DNA of 64,000 bases, taken from NCBI RefSeq assembly GCF_022458895.1, contig NZ_JAINFL010000014.1, positions 1 to 64,000 of the forward strand. The letters run 5' to 3'. Of the stretch, positions 43,320-52,670 are shown in pieces (within the stretch, counting starts at the first letter, position 1; every line of letters begins with the position of its first letter). Source of the DNA: Roseihalotalea indica (GTDB taxonomy: Bacteria > Bacteroidota > Bacteroidia > Cytophagales > Cyclobacteriaceae). The notes under the pieces are model-generated. The model did not search any database, was not told the origin of the DNA, and saw only the letters and a list, made by a program, of their open reading frames with translations. A program made the position numbers and the translations under genes.

Positions 43320-45722
43320 ATGCAGAAAATTCTCAAGCGCCTGCGCGCTTTTCTAACCAATGAGCGCCGCCGCCTTACCCGTCGTCCGATAGGATATCTG
43401 GCCACTCGTTTGTCTGTTTTAGCACTGGTGGGGCTATTTGCAGTAATGGGCTTATTTTATGCCGTGTATGCCGGCTGGTTTGGTGAGCTACCTAACTATT
43501 CTGAGCTTAAAAGCATCCGCAATCATACCGCCTCTGAAGTGTACTCGTATGATGGCGTATTGCTGGGGCGCTATTATATTGAGAACCGTACGGTAACTAC
43601 GCTGGATAAGGTGCAGCCCTCACTGGTGAATGCGCTGGTAGCCACCGAAGACTCCCGTTTCTACCAGCATAAAGGAGTTGATTACCGCAGCCTGGCCCGG
43701 GTGTTGGTAAAAAGTATTCTGTTGCAGAACGAAAGCTCAGGAGGTGGAAGCACCATTACCCAGCAGCTAGCCAAAAATCTGTATCCTCGGGAACATCATG
43801 GTATATTCACCATGCCAGTAAATAAGATTCGGGAGGCTATGATTGCCCACCGAATTGAAAACTTATATCCTAAAGAAGAGATTCTGATGCTCTACCTTAA
43901 CACGGTGCCTTTTGGCGGAAATGTGTATGGTATTGAGGCCGCCGCCCGACGGTTTTTTAATAAATCTGCTATTGACCTGAAGACAGAAGAGGCCGCCGTA
44001 CTGGTTGGAATGCTCAAAGCAACTACTTCCTACAATCCTCGCCTGTATGCCGAACGCTCCCAGCAGCGGCGCAATGTGGTGCTGAGCCAGATGGAAAAAG
44101 CTAAGTACCTAACAGTGGCTGAAGAGGATTCTTTGCAACAGCTTCCGCTGGAAATTGATTATAACTACATCTCTCATAATACTGGCCCGGCCCCGTACTT
44201 CCGGGAAAAACTGCGGCACGAGCTGCAACGCTGGCTGAACGAGCACCCGAAAGATGATGGCACCGTTTACAATCTATACACTGATGGATTGAAAGTGTAC
44301 ACTACTATCGATTCTCGGCTTCAACGGCATGCCGAAGAGGCGGTAGAGGGGCATATGAAGGAATTGCAAAAAACGTTTCTGGAGCATTGGAAAGACCGCA
44401 AGCCCTGGGGAGAAGATGAAACCATGATCCGGCAGGCTATGATCAAATCAGATCGGTATAAGCGAGGAGTTGCGGCAGGAAAATCCGAAGAAGAAATACA
44501 TGCCGAATTTACCGAGCCGGTGCTCATGACAGTGTTCACCTGGGATGGAGAAACTGAGAAAACCATGACACCGCTGGACTCCATTCGTTACTACCAGATG
44601 TTTTTAAATGCCGGTTTTCTGGCGATGCGGCCTGAGAATGGCCACGTGAAAGCCTGGGTGGGAGGTATTGATCATAAATATTTTAAGTACGACCACGTAA
44701 CCGCTCAGCGGCAGGTAGGGTCAACTTTTAAACCCATTGTCTACGCAGCTGCGCTGGAAACCGGGGCTGACCCCTGCGAGTACATTTCTAACGAACGACG
44801 TACCTATCCGGAGTACAAGGACTGGTCGCCGGGCAACTCAGATGGAAAGTACGATGGTTATTATTCCATGAAAGGGGCGCTGGCACACTCGGTAAATACC
44901 GTAACAGTAGAACTGATGATGAACACCGGCATTGATCGGGTAGTGGACCTGGCTCACCAGATGGGCGTACGTAACGATTTGCCCGATGAGCCTTCTATTG
45001 CTCTAGGGACTGCCGATCTTTCGCTGTACGAGATGCTATCGGTTTATAGCACCTTCGTAAACCGGGGCATGAACGTAAAGCCTATCTATGTGCTCGGCAT
45101 TGAAGATCAGCAGGGTAATGTGATTGCCAAGTTTAACGATAAGCCGGAATTCACCCGGGCACTCTCTCAACGTACGTCGGATATGATGGTAGAGATGATG
45201 AAAAGCGTAGTAGACAGTGGTTCTGCCCAGCGCATCCGCTACCGCTATGGTCTTCAGAATGATATTATCGGAAAAACCGGTACCACCCAGTCTCAGGCTG
45301 ATGGCTGGTTTATTGGGGCTACGCCCAAGATGGTAGCCGGAGCCTGGGTTGGTGGTGACAACCGCCTGGTTCGTTTCCGATCTACGAGCCTGGGGCAGGG
45401 GGCGAATACGGCATTGCCTATCTGGGCGCGCTTTATGCAAAGCTTTAACAAAGACGAAACCTTCAAGAACCTTCGCTACGCCACTTTCCCGCCACCCGCC
45501 CGCTCTATTAGTGCCGCTTTAGATTGTGATCTCTGGCGAGAGAACGACCGGGGACTGTTATGGGACTTATTTGCTAAGAAAGATGGTAGAGAAGATCAGG
45601 ACCAGGAAGAAGTTGATCCGAACCGCCCGCAGGATCGCCGACCTCAACCCACTCGCACCCCTCAAAGAAAACAGAAAGTCCGATTGAAAGATGTACTCAA
45701 AAGCATTTTTGGGGGAAACTAG
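43320..45722 (+). CDS. Class A penicillin-binding protein (PBP1A)
   Basis: A bifunctional cell-wall enzyme of 800 residues. One N-terminal membrane helix (about 30-52) is followed by the glycosyltransferase domain with catalytic Glu110 in TEDSRFYQHKGVD and the GGSTITQQLAKNLY block (142-155). The transpeptidase domain has Ser468 and Lys471 in GSTFKP, SVN (524-526) and KTG (652-654). It therefore both polymerises and cross-links peptidoglycan. The last 70 residues are Asp/Gln/Pro/Arg rich and disordered. No partner gene adjoins it; it stands alone with its promoter in the preceding gap. Confidence 0.96.
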   Translation: MQKILKRLRAFLTNERRRLTRRPIGYLATRLSVLALVGLFAVMGLFYAVYAGWFGELPNYSELKSIRNHTASEVYSYDGVLLGRYYIENRTVTTLDKVQPSLVNALVATEDSRFYQHKGVDYRSLARVLVKSILLQNESSGGGSTITQQLAKNLYPREHHGIFTMPVNKIREAMIAHRIENLYPKEEILMLYLNTVPFGGNVYGIEAAARRFFNKSAIDLKTEEAAVLVGMLKATTSYNPRLYAERSQQRRNVVLSQMEKAKYLTVAEEDSLQQLPLEIDYNYISHNTGPAPYFREKLRHELQRWLNEHPKDDGTVYNLYTDGLKVYTTIDSRLQRHAEEAVEGHMKELQKTFLEHWKDRKPWGEDETMIRQAMIKSDRYKRGVAAGKSEEEIHAEFTEPVLMTVFTWDGETEKTMTPLDSIRYYQMFLNAGFLAMRPENGHVKAWVGGIDHKYFKYDHVTAQRQVGSTFKPIVYAAALETGADPCEYISNERRTYPEYKDWSPGNSDGKYDGYYSMKGALAHSVNTVTVELMMNTGIDRVVDLAHQMGVRNDLPDEPSIALGTADLSLYEMLSVYSTFVNRGMNVKPIYVLGIEDQQGNVIAKFNDKPEFTRALSQRTSDMMVEMMKSVVDSGSAQRIRYRYGLQNDIIGKTGTTQSQADGWFIGATPKMVAGAWVGGDNRLVRFRSTSLGQGANTALPIWARFMQSFNKDETFKNLRYATFPPPARSISAALDCDLWRENDRGLLWDLFAKKDGREDQDQEEVDPNRPQDRRPQPTRTPQRKQKVRLKDVLKSIFGGN

Positions 45723-45984
45723 AAGTGGTTGTAGATTTTTGGTTTTAGGCGTTGGAGCTTTTGCTTTCCTACATAGTTATTCGATATTCCTCAGAGTTGT
45801 CCATAATGACTTGTAACCCTCTAGGTGAGCATCATCATACAACAAAATAATAGGTTTCATTGTATCTATTATTCGCATGACTTGCTGAAAAACCACAGTA
45901 GGTAATAAATTTTTTGCAGAAACAATCAATCAGAGAGGCTGTGCTCACTGGTGGTAACTTTTTCCCAAATTGTTCTATCAGTGC

Positions 45985-46695
45985 TTACTGTAATGTGGCT
46001 TTTATGCAAAGAAAAGAAGGAAACTCGTTGAGCTCCTTAAAGTGTTTAGGGTCGTATTTTTCAAATTCCTGTACTGGTAAAGGTTCCAGAATTTTGTTGA
46101 GTATAAATCCGGACTCAAGAAGGGGAGATATACACTCCATCAAAGACCTTCGGTAACTTTCTACCACCACCGGCTCACCAAACCCCTTCCAGACGGCACT
46201 CACTTTTTCCGTTTTGAAGTAATTGGTTGCGTTAAAATAGGTATAGTCAAAGAACGGGTGGGTGATGGAGAAAACAAACGTTCCTGAAGGCTTCAATACC
46301 CGGTAGAATTCTTTAAACACCGGAAGCCAGTCGTAGATGTATTCCAGCACCAGCGGGCAAAGCACAACATCAAATTCCTCATCGGCATAATCCAGGGGTT
46401 TGGTTAAGTCGTATACTCTAAACTCACCTTGGTTCCCGTTTCTCTTTATAGCTTCTTCAATCATTTTCGGGCTAAGGTCTACTCCAACCACCTGGGCACC
46501 TTGGGCGAGTAGAATCTCGGCATACTTGCCCGGTCCGCAACCGGCATCCAGTACCCGTTTTCCGGTTATATCAGGTAATAAGCTAAGGGTGTTGGGGCGA
46601 TCGTAAAACGCATTGTGTGGTTTGGAGTCTATTTTCTCGGCGTAGCTTCTTGCCAGCTTCTCATACGTTTCCAGCGTGCTGATTGAGTCGGTCAT
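45985..46695 (-). CDS. Class I SAM-dependent methyltransferase
   Basis: A 236-residue protein, from an ATG at 46695 (MTDSISTLETYEKLARSYAE). Motif I is LDAGCGPGKYAEILLAQG (about 49-66), followed by VVGVDLSPKMIEEA, the acidic ligand for SAM. The C-terminal segment has VCPLVLEYIYDWLPVFKEFYRVLKP, typical of the Methyltransf_11 family. Substrate is unknown. It lies in a loose series of minus-strand genes with DUF4199 and LuxR genes upstream, and the gap to its right end neighbour is 141 bases. Confidence 0.92.
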   Translation of the reverse strand: MTDSISTLETYEKLARSYAEKIDSKPHNAFYDRPNTLSLLPDITGKRVLDAGCGPGKYAEILLAQGAQVVGVDLSPKMIEEAIKRNGNQGEFRVYDLTKPLDYADEEFDVVLCPLVLEYIYDWLPVFKEFYRVLKPSGTFVFSITHPFFDYTYFNATNYFKTEKVSAVWKGFGEPVVVESYRRSLMECISPLLESGFILNKILEPLPVQEFEKYDPKHFKELNEFPSFLCIKATLQ

Positions 46696-46836
46696 GGTTA
46701 GTTTATTGCTTGACAACGTTACTTATACGCACGAATAAACTGAAGGTGTCAAATCACAAAACGGTGATGCCTCGGAGTTAAAGCAAGTTTCATGAGCGAA
46801 AGATAAGAGAAACCAGTGTCTTTTGGGGTATGCAGA

Positions 46837-47370
46837 TTACTTGGCGACGGCAGTTTCGGGTTTTCTCTTTAGAATTAATGAACTGATAAAAGCCACCATC
46901 AGCCCTACAGGTAACACTTCCGAATACGTGATCAGTACTACAAACAGTGGGTTTTCGTACAGGGCACTAAACTGTTCCATCTCTTCAGTTTTAACCGCCA
47001 GGTCGGCTTCGGTAGCTCCGTTTCGGCGGGCTTCATCAAGCACGTGCAGGGTATACTGGTCTATAAAGTCGGGCACAAACAGGTAGTAGTAAAAGAGCCA
47101 GACCACCACATAGATGGTAGAGCCAACAAAAGCAATAGCCGCTCCGGTTTTCATTGCCTTCCCGAGGGAAATTACCCCGCTGAGTTGTTGGTTACGGTAA
47201 TTTCTGATGCCGAAAAAGGTGAGAGAAAATACGACGACCATAGCGGCATAGCCTACTACATCGTTGCCTACAAAATCTGGATTCTCGTATACCAGATTTA
47301 CCATAAACACCATCTGGGTTGCCAGGATGGCCCCGAGAATCAATCCAAAAATAAGTACAGTTCGTTTCAT
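46837..47370 (-). CDS. DUF4199 membrane protein
   Basis: A 177-residue protein with four membrane helices (about 6-24, 35-55, 73-95 and 138-160). The pattern with GKAMKTGAAIAFVGSTIYVVVW and YSEVLPVGLMVAFISSLILKRK is that of DUF4199, a Bacteroidota family of unknown function that often lies beside LuxR-type regulators. Here it follows the LuxR gene on the same strand with 191 bases between. Confidence 0.9.
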   Translation of the reverse strand: MKRTVLIFGLILGAILATQMVFMVNLVYENPDFVGNDVVGYAAMVVVFSLTFFGIRNYRNQQLSGVISLGKAMKTGAAIAFVGSTIYVVVWLFYYYLFVPDFIDQYTLHVLDEARRNGATEADLAVKTEEMEQFSALYENPLFVVLITYSEVLPVGLMVAFISSLILKRKPETAVAK

Positions 47371-47561
47371 TGCTTTATGTTTTTAGTGTAAGCAAAGCTA
47401 AACGCAACCTCCCAGGTTTACTTCATACTTTAGTACCAAAATGCCTGATTATTCAATTGCTCTATTGTTAAATTGCACTCAGTGCCCGGCTAAATTGCTG
47501 GTTGTTGATTGTTTTGGATTCCGGTTTATGGTCTTCCGCCTCCGCGCACCCTTCACCCTTT

Positions 47562-48044
47562 CTACAAAGTAATGCGCAGTCGTTTGGCTTTTTCGGTGGC
47601 CTGGGTTCTGTTTTTTACCTCCATTTTCACCAGCAGGTTCGATACATGTGTTTTCACCGTGCTTAGAGAAAGGAACAGGTTATCCGCAATTTCAGCATTG
47701 CTATGTCCTTGGGTCAGTAATTGCAGCACTTCATACTCCCGTCGGGTCAGGTTGAGTTTTTCCAGTTCGGTTTTGTTGATGGTAAACTCATCTTGTGGGG
47801 GAAGGTACACTTCTTTCTCAACAACAACCGTCCGGGTTTTGGGGCGAGACAGTTGGGTGGCTACCCAGATGCCCAGGCCGGTGAAAAAGAGCGCAATCAG
47901 CCCAATGTAGATATCTAGCGAGTAGTCGGTGATCAAGTACTTCCACTGAAGCCACTTTAAAGCAAATACCATAATCGCCATCAGTGCTCCGTACAAAACA
48001 ATGTGCTGCGATTTGAGAAGCAGTTGTTTTAATAAAGTTTTCAT
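47562..48044 (-). CDS. Membrane-anchored LuxR-type transcription regulator
   Basis: A 160-residue protein with two N-terminal membrane helices (about 15-34 and 42-62) and a C-terminal LuxR/GerE helix-turn-helix (about 93-155), with [21 protein letters not shown] and [17 protein letters not shown]. No sensor or receiver domain is present, so it presumably responds to a membrane event or a partner such as the DUF4199 protein. The ATG starts directly after the stop codon of a 42-residue frame (TAG, then ATG), which shows translational coupling. Confidence 0.88.
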   Translation of the reverse strand: MKTLLKQLLLKSQHIVLYGALMAIMVFALKWLQWKYLITDYSLDIYIGLIALFFTGLGIWVATQLSRPKTRTVVVEKEVYLPPQDEFTINKTELEKLNLTRREYEVLQLLTQGHSNAEIADNLFLSLSTVKTHVSNLLVKMEVKNRTQATEKAKRLRITL

Positions 48045-48173
48045 CTATTCCAGGTTGCGGTCATTGTTCGCCTGCCACCGCTCTCCATAATTGGTCATTT
48101 TATAGCCATTTGTTGAGAATACGATGGGTAAGTTCATAATTGGATCTATATTGTGTTTTCTGTTGTTCATCAT
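48045..48173 (-). CDS. Unannotated 42-residue protein coupled to the LuxR regulator
   Basis: An ATG at 48173 opens a 43-codon frame coding for a polar protein with NLPIVFSTNGYKMTNYGERW and a charged end. Its TAG stop directly adjoins the ATG of the LuxR gene at 48044. No membrane helix, signal peptide or known family was recognised. An in-frame TAA lies six codons before the first ATG, so the start is well bounded. The tight junction and the in-frame length argue for translation, but the frame is short. Confidence 0.5.
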   Translation of the reverse strand: MMNNRKHNIDPIMNLPIVFSTNGYKMTNYGERWQANNDRNLE

Positions 48174-48270
48174 TTTCTGAGCTTATCCCAATGTAAAGTC
48201 ATCATAAGCGGTAGGTTCATTTTCTGAAAATATACCATCTCAAAGTTCTTCATTCATCCTTCAATAGTCA

Positions 48271-49581
48271 ATGTCTGTATCCATCAAAAATCAAGCGGCC
48301 ATATTAGCTAAATTAGGCATAGAGAAATTAAATCCTATGCAGATAGAGGCGCAGTCGGCCATCGCCTCGGAAAACGAAGTTATGTTACTTTCTCCCACGG
48401 GCACCGGTAAAACGCTGGCCTTTTTGTTGCCCCTGATTGATGCCTTAGACCCAGCTTGCGAAGAAATACAAATCGTTATCATCGCACCTTCCCGGGAACT
48501 GGCCATTCAGATTGAACAAGTGATGCGGGAAATGGGCACCGGCTTTAAAGTAAATGCCGTATACGGTGGACGCCGGGGTTCTAAAGACCGGGTAGAGATA
48601 AAACATCGACCGGCCGTGTTAATCGGTACTCCCGGCCGAGTAGCCGACCACCTAAGGCGAGAGGCTTTCAGTACGGCTCATATCAAAACACTGGTGCTCG
48701 ATGAGTTTGATAAGTCACTGGAAATAGGGTTTGAAGATGAGATGAAGGACATCCTCAACCTGCTTCCCAAAGTGAAGAAGAAGATACTCACATCCGCTAC
48801 CCAGGGGGTGAACATTCCCGGATTTGTGCGTCTGCGAGCACCAGTGATCATTGATTATCTGGACCAACGGCGAAACCAGCTACAAATCAAAAGGGTTATC
48901 TCTCCGGCAAAAGATAAGTTGGATACTCTCATTGAACTGATCGCTCATGTTGGTAACCAGAACGGCATCATCTTCTGTAATTTCAAGGACTCCATCCAGC
49001 GGATCAGTGAATGTTTAGCGGATAATAATATTTCACATGGGGTTTTCTACGGCGGGCTGGAACAGGTAGACCGGGAACGCTCTCTGATTAAATTCAGAAA
49101 CGGCACCCACCAACTCTTGCTGGCAACCGATTTGGCGGCCCGGGGAATTGACGTACCGGAAATTGACTTTATCATTCATTACCATCTTCCTTTCCGAAGC
49201 GAAGAGTTTACCCATCGTAACGGTAGAACAGCCCGGATGAATAGCAACGGCACTGCTTATATACTTCAGTATGAACAGGAGGATACGCCGGATTTTATCG
49301 GAAAGGTGCCGGTTGAAAAACTGAGAAAAGCTAAACTGCCCAAATCATCGGGGTGGAGTACTTTATTTATTTCCGGGGGCCGCAAAGACAAAATCTCAAA
49401 AGGCGATGTGGCCGGGTTATTTTTTAAGCAGGGGAACCTGGAGAAAGAAGCCCTGGGGGTTATAGAACTCAAGAACGATTGTGCTTTTGTATCAGTTAAA
49501 ACCACCGCCATCAAGGATCTTTTACCCAAAGTAACGAATGTGAAATTGAAGAAGAAGAAAGTGCGGGTATCGGTTATTTAG
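48271..49581 (+). CDS. DEAD-box RNA helicase with DbpA-type RNA-binding domain
   Basis: An ATP-dependent RNA helicase of 436 residues. Motifs seen: SPTGTGKTLAFLLP (I, about 41-54), PSRELAIQIEQ (Ia), TPGRVADHL (Ib), VLDEFDK in place of DEAD (II), TSATQG (III), ATDLAARGIDVPEIDF (V) and HRNGRTARM (VI). The last 75 residues, with FISGGRKDKISKGDVAGLFF and KVTNVKLKKKKVRVSV, match the DbpA RNA-binding domain that targets 23S rRNA, which makes ribosome assembly a likely role. The replacement of Ala by Phe in the DEAD box is worth note but known in variants. It is divergent from the LuxR gene. Confidence 0.92.
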   Translation: MSVSIKNQAAILAKLGIEKLNPMQIEAQSAIASENEVMLLSPTGTGKTLAFLLPLIDALDPACEEIQIVIIAPSRELAIQIEQVMREMGTGFKVNAVYGGRRGSKDRVEIKHRPAVLIGTPGRVADHLRREAFSTAHIKTLVLDEFDKSLEIGFEDEMKDILNLLPKVKKKILTSATQGVNIPGFVRLRAPVIIDYLDQRRNQLQIKRVISPAKDKLDTLIELIAHVGNQNGIIFCNFKDSIQRISECLADNNISHGVFYGGLEQVDRERSLIKFRNGTHQLLLATDLAARGIDVPEIDFIIHYHLPFRSEEFTHRNGRTARMNSNGTAYILQYEQEDTPDFIGKVPVEKLRKAKLPKSSGWSTLFISGGRKDKISKGDVAGLFFKQGNLEKEALGVIELKNDCAFVSVKTTAIKDLLPKVTNVKLKKKKVRVSVI

Positions 49582-49615
49582 CCGAGCCATGTTTTCGCTT
49601 CGGCATCCTATTGAG

Positions 49616-49680
49616 AGGTGGTTGGCAAGGGGCAGAGAATCCCCGCATGGCCTCCTGCTAACCGCCTCCGGTAACGCTCA
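49616..49680 (+). repeat. 65-bp dispersed repeat, copy C
   Basis: Exactly 65 bp, ungapped against copy A. The right half (CCTCCTGCTAACCGCCTCCGG, then TAACGCTCA) is almost identical; the left arm has diverged and the hairpin is lost. It lies between the convergent helicase and DUF1593 genes. Confidence 0.75.
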
Positions 49681-49723
49681 CCTTTCACTTTCTATTGATA
49701 GAGAAACGTAAAACATGTTGAAA

Positions 49724-51319
49724 TTATTCATCTCTTATAGTGATGATTACTCGTTGATACCGGGTAATAGAAGGGATTCCATTATCAGTTGCCTCTAGAA
49801 TTATATGAATGGTTTGCCCGGCCTTCACATCCTCCGGAATCCGAACCTCTGTCTGCATGGCATCAGGATCAGTAATTTCAACCTGATGAGGATAGGTGCC
49901 TACCTGAAATTGCCACCAGCGAACCTTAACATCATCTGCATCAGGATCTGAAACAAACCCGTGGAGGCGTACTTTTTGCCCGGGCGCAGCCATAAGGGAT
50001 AAAGGACCCAATACTCTAACTTCCGGATCATGATTTGCATCGGAATAGGTTTCGGTTACCGACCATTTCAGACGGTTGGCAAAATCATGTTGTGCCTGGG
50101 GGAAAAAGTTAGGATATTCCTGATTTAACCGATTATTCTGCGTGCCCATACTTTCGGCCATTTCGTCTGCGCTTAGTCCGGACGAAAATGAAACACTATT
50201 AGCGTCTCTGTTCACCACTACTCGTCCACCCCATCCTCCATAGAAGCCTCTCTCGTAGGCACGCAGGCCATTGCCCAGCATGTTCATAAAGGTATGGTTA
50301 TCTCCTTCTCCCAGCCATGAGCCTTTGGGCTGCACGGGCATCCACACAAAGTACCCCATTTCTCTTAGTTCTTCATCGCTGTGGCCGGATAGTCCAAAAT
50401 AGTCGACCATATCGCCCTTGACCATTTGCTTTCCGTCACCCCAAACCCGGTACAAAGAACCCAGCGGTCCACGATCCAGAACGTTTTCCTTCATCCAGGA
50501 AGGTGTCAAGTATCGGGCATTTACTGATGATGCGTTTAACTGGGCGCCATACCCGAAGTTGGGACCCTCGCTGAACTGCCGGTATTCAATGTCGGGCCAA
50601 TTTGGTTTGATATAGGTAGCGTAGGTGTCATCCTGATCGCCGGATGGCAACAACACTACTTTGCGCGAGATGGTATTCTTCAAGACTTCCCATTCCGTAG
50701 TATATTCGTACTGCTCTTGTATTGATTTAAGAGCGCGGGCAATGGTGCTGTGCCCACCCCAGGCCGTAATAAACAGCGGGCCGGGCTTATCATCCAGCAT
50801 TAACGCTTTAATCAGGTCGGAGCCGGGCGAGTCCTGGGAAATATCACCATCAAATGCAATATTTCCGAATCGGATCTTTGACTTCAGATGATCAGGGGAC
50901 GGATAATTCGGGTGATGTACTTTCAGGTTTGGATACACTTTTTCATAAGCCTCAACGGCATCATGGATAAAGCGCTCGTCTTCAGCCCAACGCCACGATT
51001 CACAAGGGCACAGGTTCATCCCAAAGCGATCGTATTCTCTTCCCGGCACAAACCATTGAGTTCCTTTGTCATCACCTTTCCAGTGAAACTGGCTACTGGC
51101 ATAAATGAGGCCCTCTATCTCCAGGTCGGTGCTGTAGAGCAGAAAACGAATAAGGGAGTTGTTATCGTCAAGTTCCGGATCAGCAGTAATAACGATACGG
51201 GGCCGCTCTTGATCTATAGAAGGTTGTGCGTTAGTTCTATTTGGATAGAGAAAGACACAAGTCAATCCTATCAAATAGGGGAGATAGTTCTTCCCCAAGC
51301 CCGGCAGGTTTAAACTCAT
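49724..51319 (-). CDS. DUF1593 (Sde0182-like) secreted protein
   Basis: A 531-residue secreted protein with signal peptide (about 1-31). Residues 35-340 are similar to nucleoside hydrolase-like DUF1593: PRIVITADPELDDNNSLIRF at the start carries the Asp cluster (DxDDNN) used by nucleoside hydrolases for calcium. The C-terminal 90 residues, with GPLSLMAAPGQKVRLHGFVSDPDADDVKVRWWQ, look like an Ig-like domain. Relatives were described as cellulose-binding proteins in Saccharophagus; the enzymatic role is unknown. It is followed by repeat copy C and starts next to the first attC-like palindrome. Confidence 0.88.
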   Translation of the reverse strand: MSLNLPGLGKNYLPYLIGLTCVFLYPNRTNAQPSIDQERPRIVITADPELDDNNSLIRFLLYSTDLEIEGLIYASSQFHWKGDDKGTQWFVPGREYDRFGMNLCPCESWRWAEDERFIHDAVEAYEKVYPNLKVHHPNYPSPDHLKSKIRFGNIAFDGDISQDSPGSDLIKALMLDDKPGPLFITAWGGHSTIARALKSIQEQYEYTTEWEVLKNTISRKVVLLPSGDQDDTYATYIKPNWPDIEYRQFSEGPNFGYGAQLNASSVNARYLTPSWMKENVLDRGPLGSLYRVWGDGKQMVKGDMVDYFGLSGHSDEELREMGYFVWMPVQPKGSWLGEGDNHTFMNMLGNGLRAYERGFYGGWGGRVVVNRDANSVSFSSGLSADEMAESMGTQNNRLNQEYPNFFPQAQHDFANRLKWSVTETYSDANHDPEVRVLGPLSLMAAPGQKVRLHGFVSDPDADDVKVRWWQFQVGTYPHQVEITDPDAMQTEVRIPEDVKAGQTIHIILEATDNGIPSITRYQRVIITIRDE

Positions 51320-51343
51320 TTTTTAGTAGTTTTTTTGATTATT

Positions 51344-51476
51344 GCTAACGCCAAGGCTAGTCATCAGACCGGGCCTTGTTGGCGTTTATTTTTCAAGTTA
51401 CATTTTCTTTCGTTGGAGCGATAAATGATCGTACTCGTTTTCACGCCCGGTTGGGGCTAGCTGATGTTGTGTAGCG
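51344..51476. repeat. attC-like imperfect palindrome 1
   Basis: The block starts GCTAACGCCAAGGCTAG and ends GGGGCTAGCTGATGTTGTGTAGCG. The two ends are largely complementary over about 30 bases, with an unpaired centre. A smaller hairpin, AACGCCAAGGC (51347-51357) with GCCTTGTTGGCGTT (51373-51386), lies at the left end. It flanks the lipoprotein gene that follows. The length, terminal complementarity and AAC/GTT ends recall integron attC sites, but the strict R-box consensus is not met and there is no integrase nearby. Confidence 0.5.
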
Positions 51477-51479
51477 TTT

Positions 51480-51917
51480 TTATTCTTTTAAATACTTTTC
51501 ACTAAACCTCTTAATTCCATCTCCTTCCAGTCTTTCAAAAGCACTCTTATAGTCAGATAGATATTCTTTAGGAAACTCAATCCAACCTGACATGTATTCA
51601 CAATCGACGTTGATGCTTGTACTTTTAACTATTTTTTCATTATCAACCAATTTTAAATTATATCCATATCCACAGGCTGAAGGAGGTATCTTGTGTTCAA
51701 AAACCCACCTTTTCTTTATTTCATTTAGAATCTCAATATCATCGATGATGAAATTTTTATAATCTTCTATCCACTCCCCTTCCGTGGCGAAAACATAAAT
51801 CTTATAATCACCCGAAGAAAAATCAACATCTTCAAAATAGACCAATTCTTCATCAAGTTTTTCATGGCAACCAACCAAGTCAATTACCAATAATAGTAAG
51901 ATGATTAGCTTTTTCAT
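51480..51917 (-). CDS. AT-rich lipoprotein of unknown function (cassette-like gene 1)
   Basis: From the ATG at 51917 the protein has 145 residues with a lipobox ending LVGC (Cys17). The mature part has VYFEDVDFSSGDYKIYVFATEGEW and a Cys pair in PSACGYGYN and NVDCEYM. No family was recognised. The gene is clearly more AT-rich than the surrounding genes and fits tightly (three bases on the left) between two long palindromes, as a gene cassette would. It could encode a surface or immunity protein, but nothing in the sequence shows this. Confidence 0.65.
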   Translation of the reverse strand: MKKLIILLLLVIDLVGCHEKLDEELVYFEDVDFSSGDYKIYVFATEGEWIEDYKNFIIDDIEILNEIKKRWVFEHKIPPSACGYGYNLKLVDNEKIVKSTSINVDCEYMSGWIEFPKEYLSDYKSAFERLEGDGIKRFSEKYLKE

Positions 51918-51928
51918 TTTATCTTCAA

Positions 51929-52065
51929 TGCCACACAACGCCTAGGGTAGCCCTAGCCGTCTTGTTGGCATTTAATTCTTCGTTTATCATTTTAGCTACT
52001 TATAGCAACTAACGTGCAAGTATAAAGCTCGCTAGGGTGAGGGCTGAGCGCTGTTGGCAGTAGGC
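51929..52065. repeat. attC-like imperfect palindrome 2
   Basis: The 137-bp block starts TGCCACACAACGCC and ends GCGCTGTTGGCAGTAGGC. The ends are inverted complements with a few gaps (TGCCA, ACA, CGC pair with GCG, TGT, TGGCA). It shares CTTGTTGGC(A/G)TTTA with palindrome 1. It separates the two lipoprotein genes, which lie in the same direction, the arrangement expected of a cassette array. Confidence 0.5.
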
Positions 52066-52068
52066 TTT

Positions 52069-52659
52069 TCAATCTGCCTGATGTATCCATTCATATTTCC
52101 CATTTCTGAATGTTATTAATCCACCACCAACTTCTTCCTTTCTTATCAAGATTGACGGGTTTTCTAGGTAAACCGTCGTATCTCCAAGAATTTCAGCATT
52201 TTCAATGATGATTTCATAAGTAGTTGAATCTTTAACAATGCCCCAATAATCAACCCAACTGAAATCATCTCCCCTTTCTTCAAATGAATGTCCTAATCCA
52301 ATTCTAGTTTCTTGCTTTGTTTTTCCATCGGTAATGAGTATTCCCGACTTTCCATTTTCAGTAGTGAATATGGCGTTGTCAGCGGTTCCATCGCCATTCA
52401 AATCTTCAACTATTGAATCCTTTAAATCAATTATTTTGGCATCTTTAAATTCGTAACTCAAATCTAACGGCTCACGATCACCCTGTTTATCCTGATCCAC
52501 TCGATTCAATTCTGCAGTATTCTTTGGTACCTGGACAGCTACAGGTGTAGTATCTTTTTTAATCAAAGCTTCCTTTGGCTTTTCGTTAGTTCTATCTGAC
52601 TTGCTGCAACTTATCAGAACTACTATTAAACAAAGAAAAATTAATGCTTGCTTATTCAT
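52069..52659 (-). CDS. AT-rich lipoprotein of unknown function (cassette-like gene 2)
   Basis: A 196-residue lipoprotein with lipobox LISC (Cys18). A polar linker (20-60) leads to a region with DLKDSIVEDLNGDGTADNAIF, an FG-GAP-like calcium-binding Asp-rich motif, then beta strands of unknown fold with TTYEIIIENAEILGDTTVYL. No enzyme motif is visible. It has the same direction and base composition as the first lipoprotein gene and is bounded on both sides by the palindrome ends. Function unknown. Confidence 0.65.
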   Translation of the reverse strand: MNKQALIFLCLIVVLISCSKSDRTNEKPKEALIKKDTTPVAVQVPKNTAELNRVDQDKQGDREPLDLSYEFKDAKIIDLKDSIVEDLNGDGTADNAIFTTENGKSGILITDGKTKQETRIGLGHSFEERGDDFSWVDYWGIVKDSTTYEIIIENAEILGDTTVYLENPSILIRKEEVGGGLITFRNGKYEWIHQAD

Positions 52660-52670
52660 TTCAAATTAGC

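Noticed and set aside
51344..52065. Classical integron attC sites
   Set aside because: The GTTRRRY and RYYYAAC boxes are not met and no IntI gene is present; reported only as attC-like palindromes.
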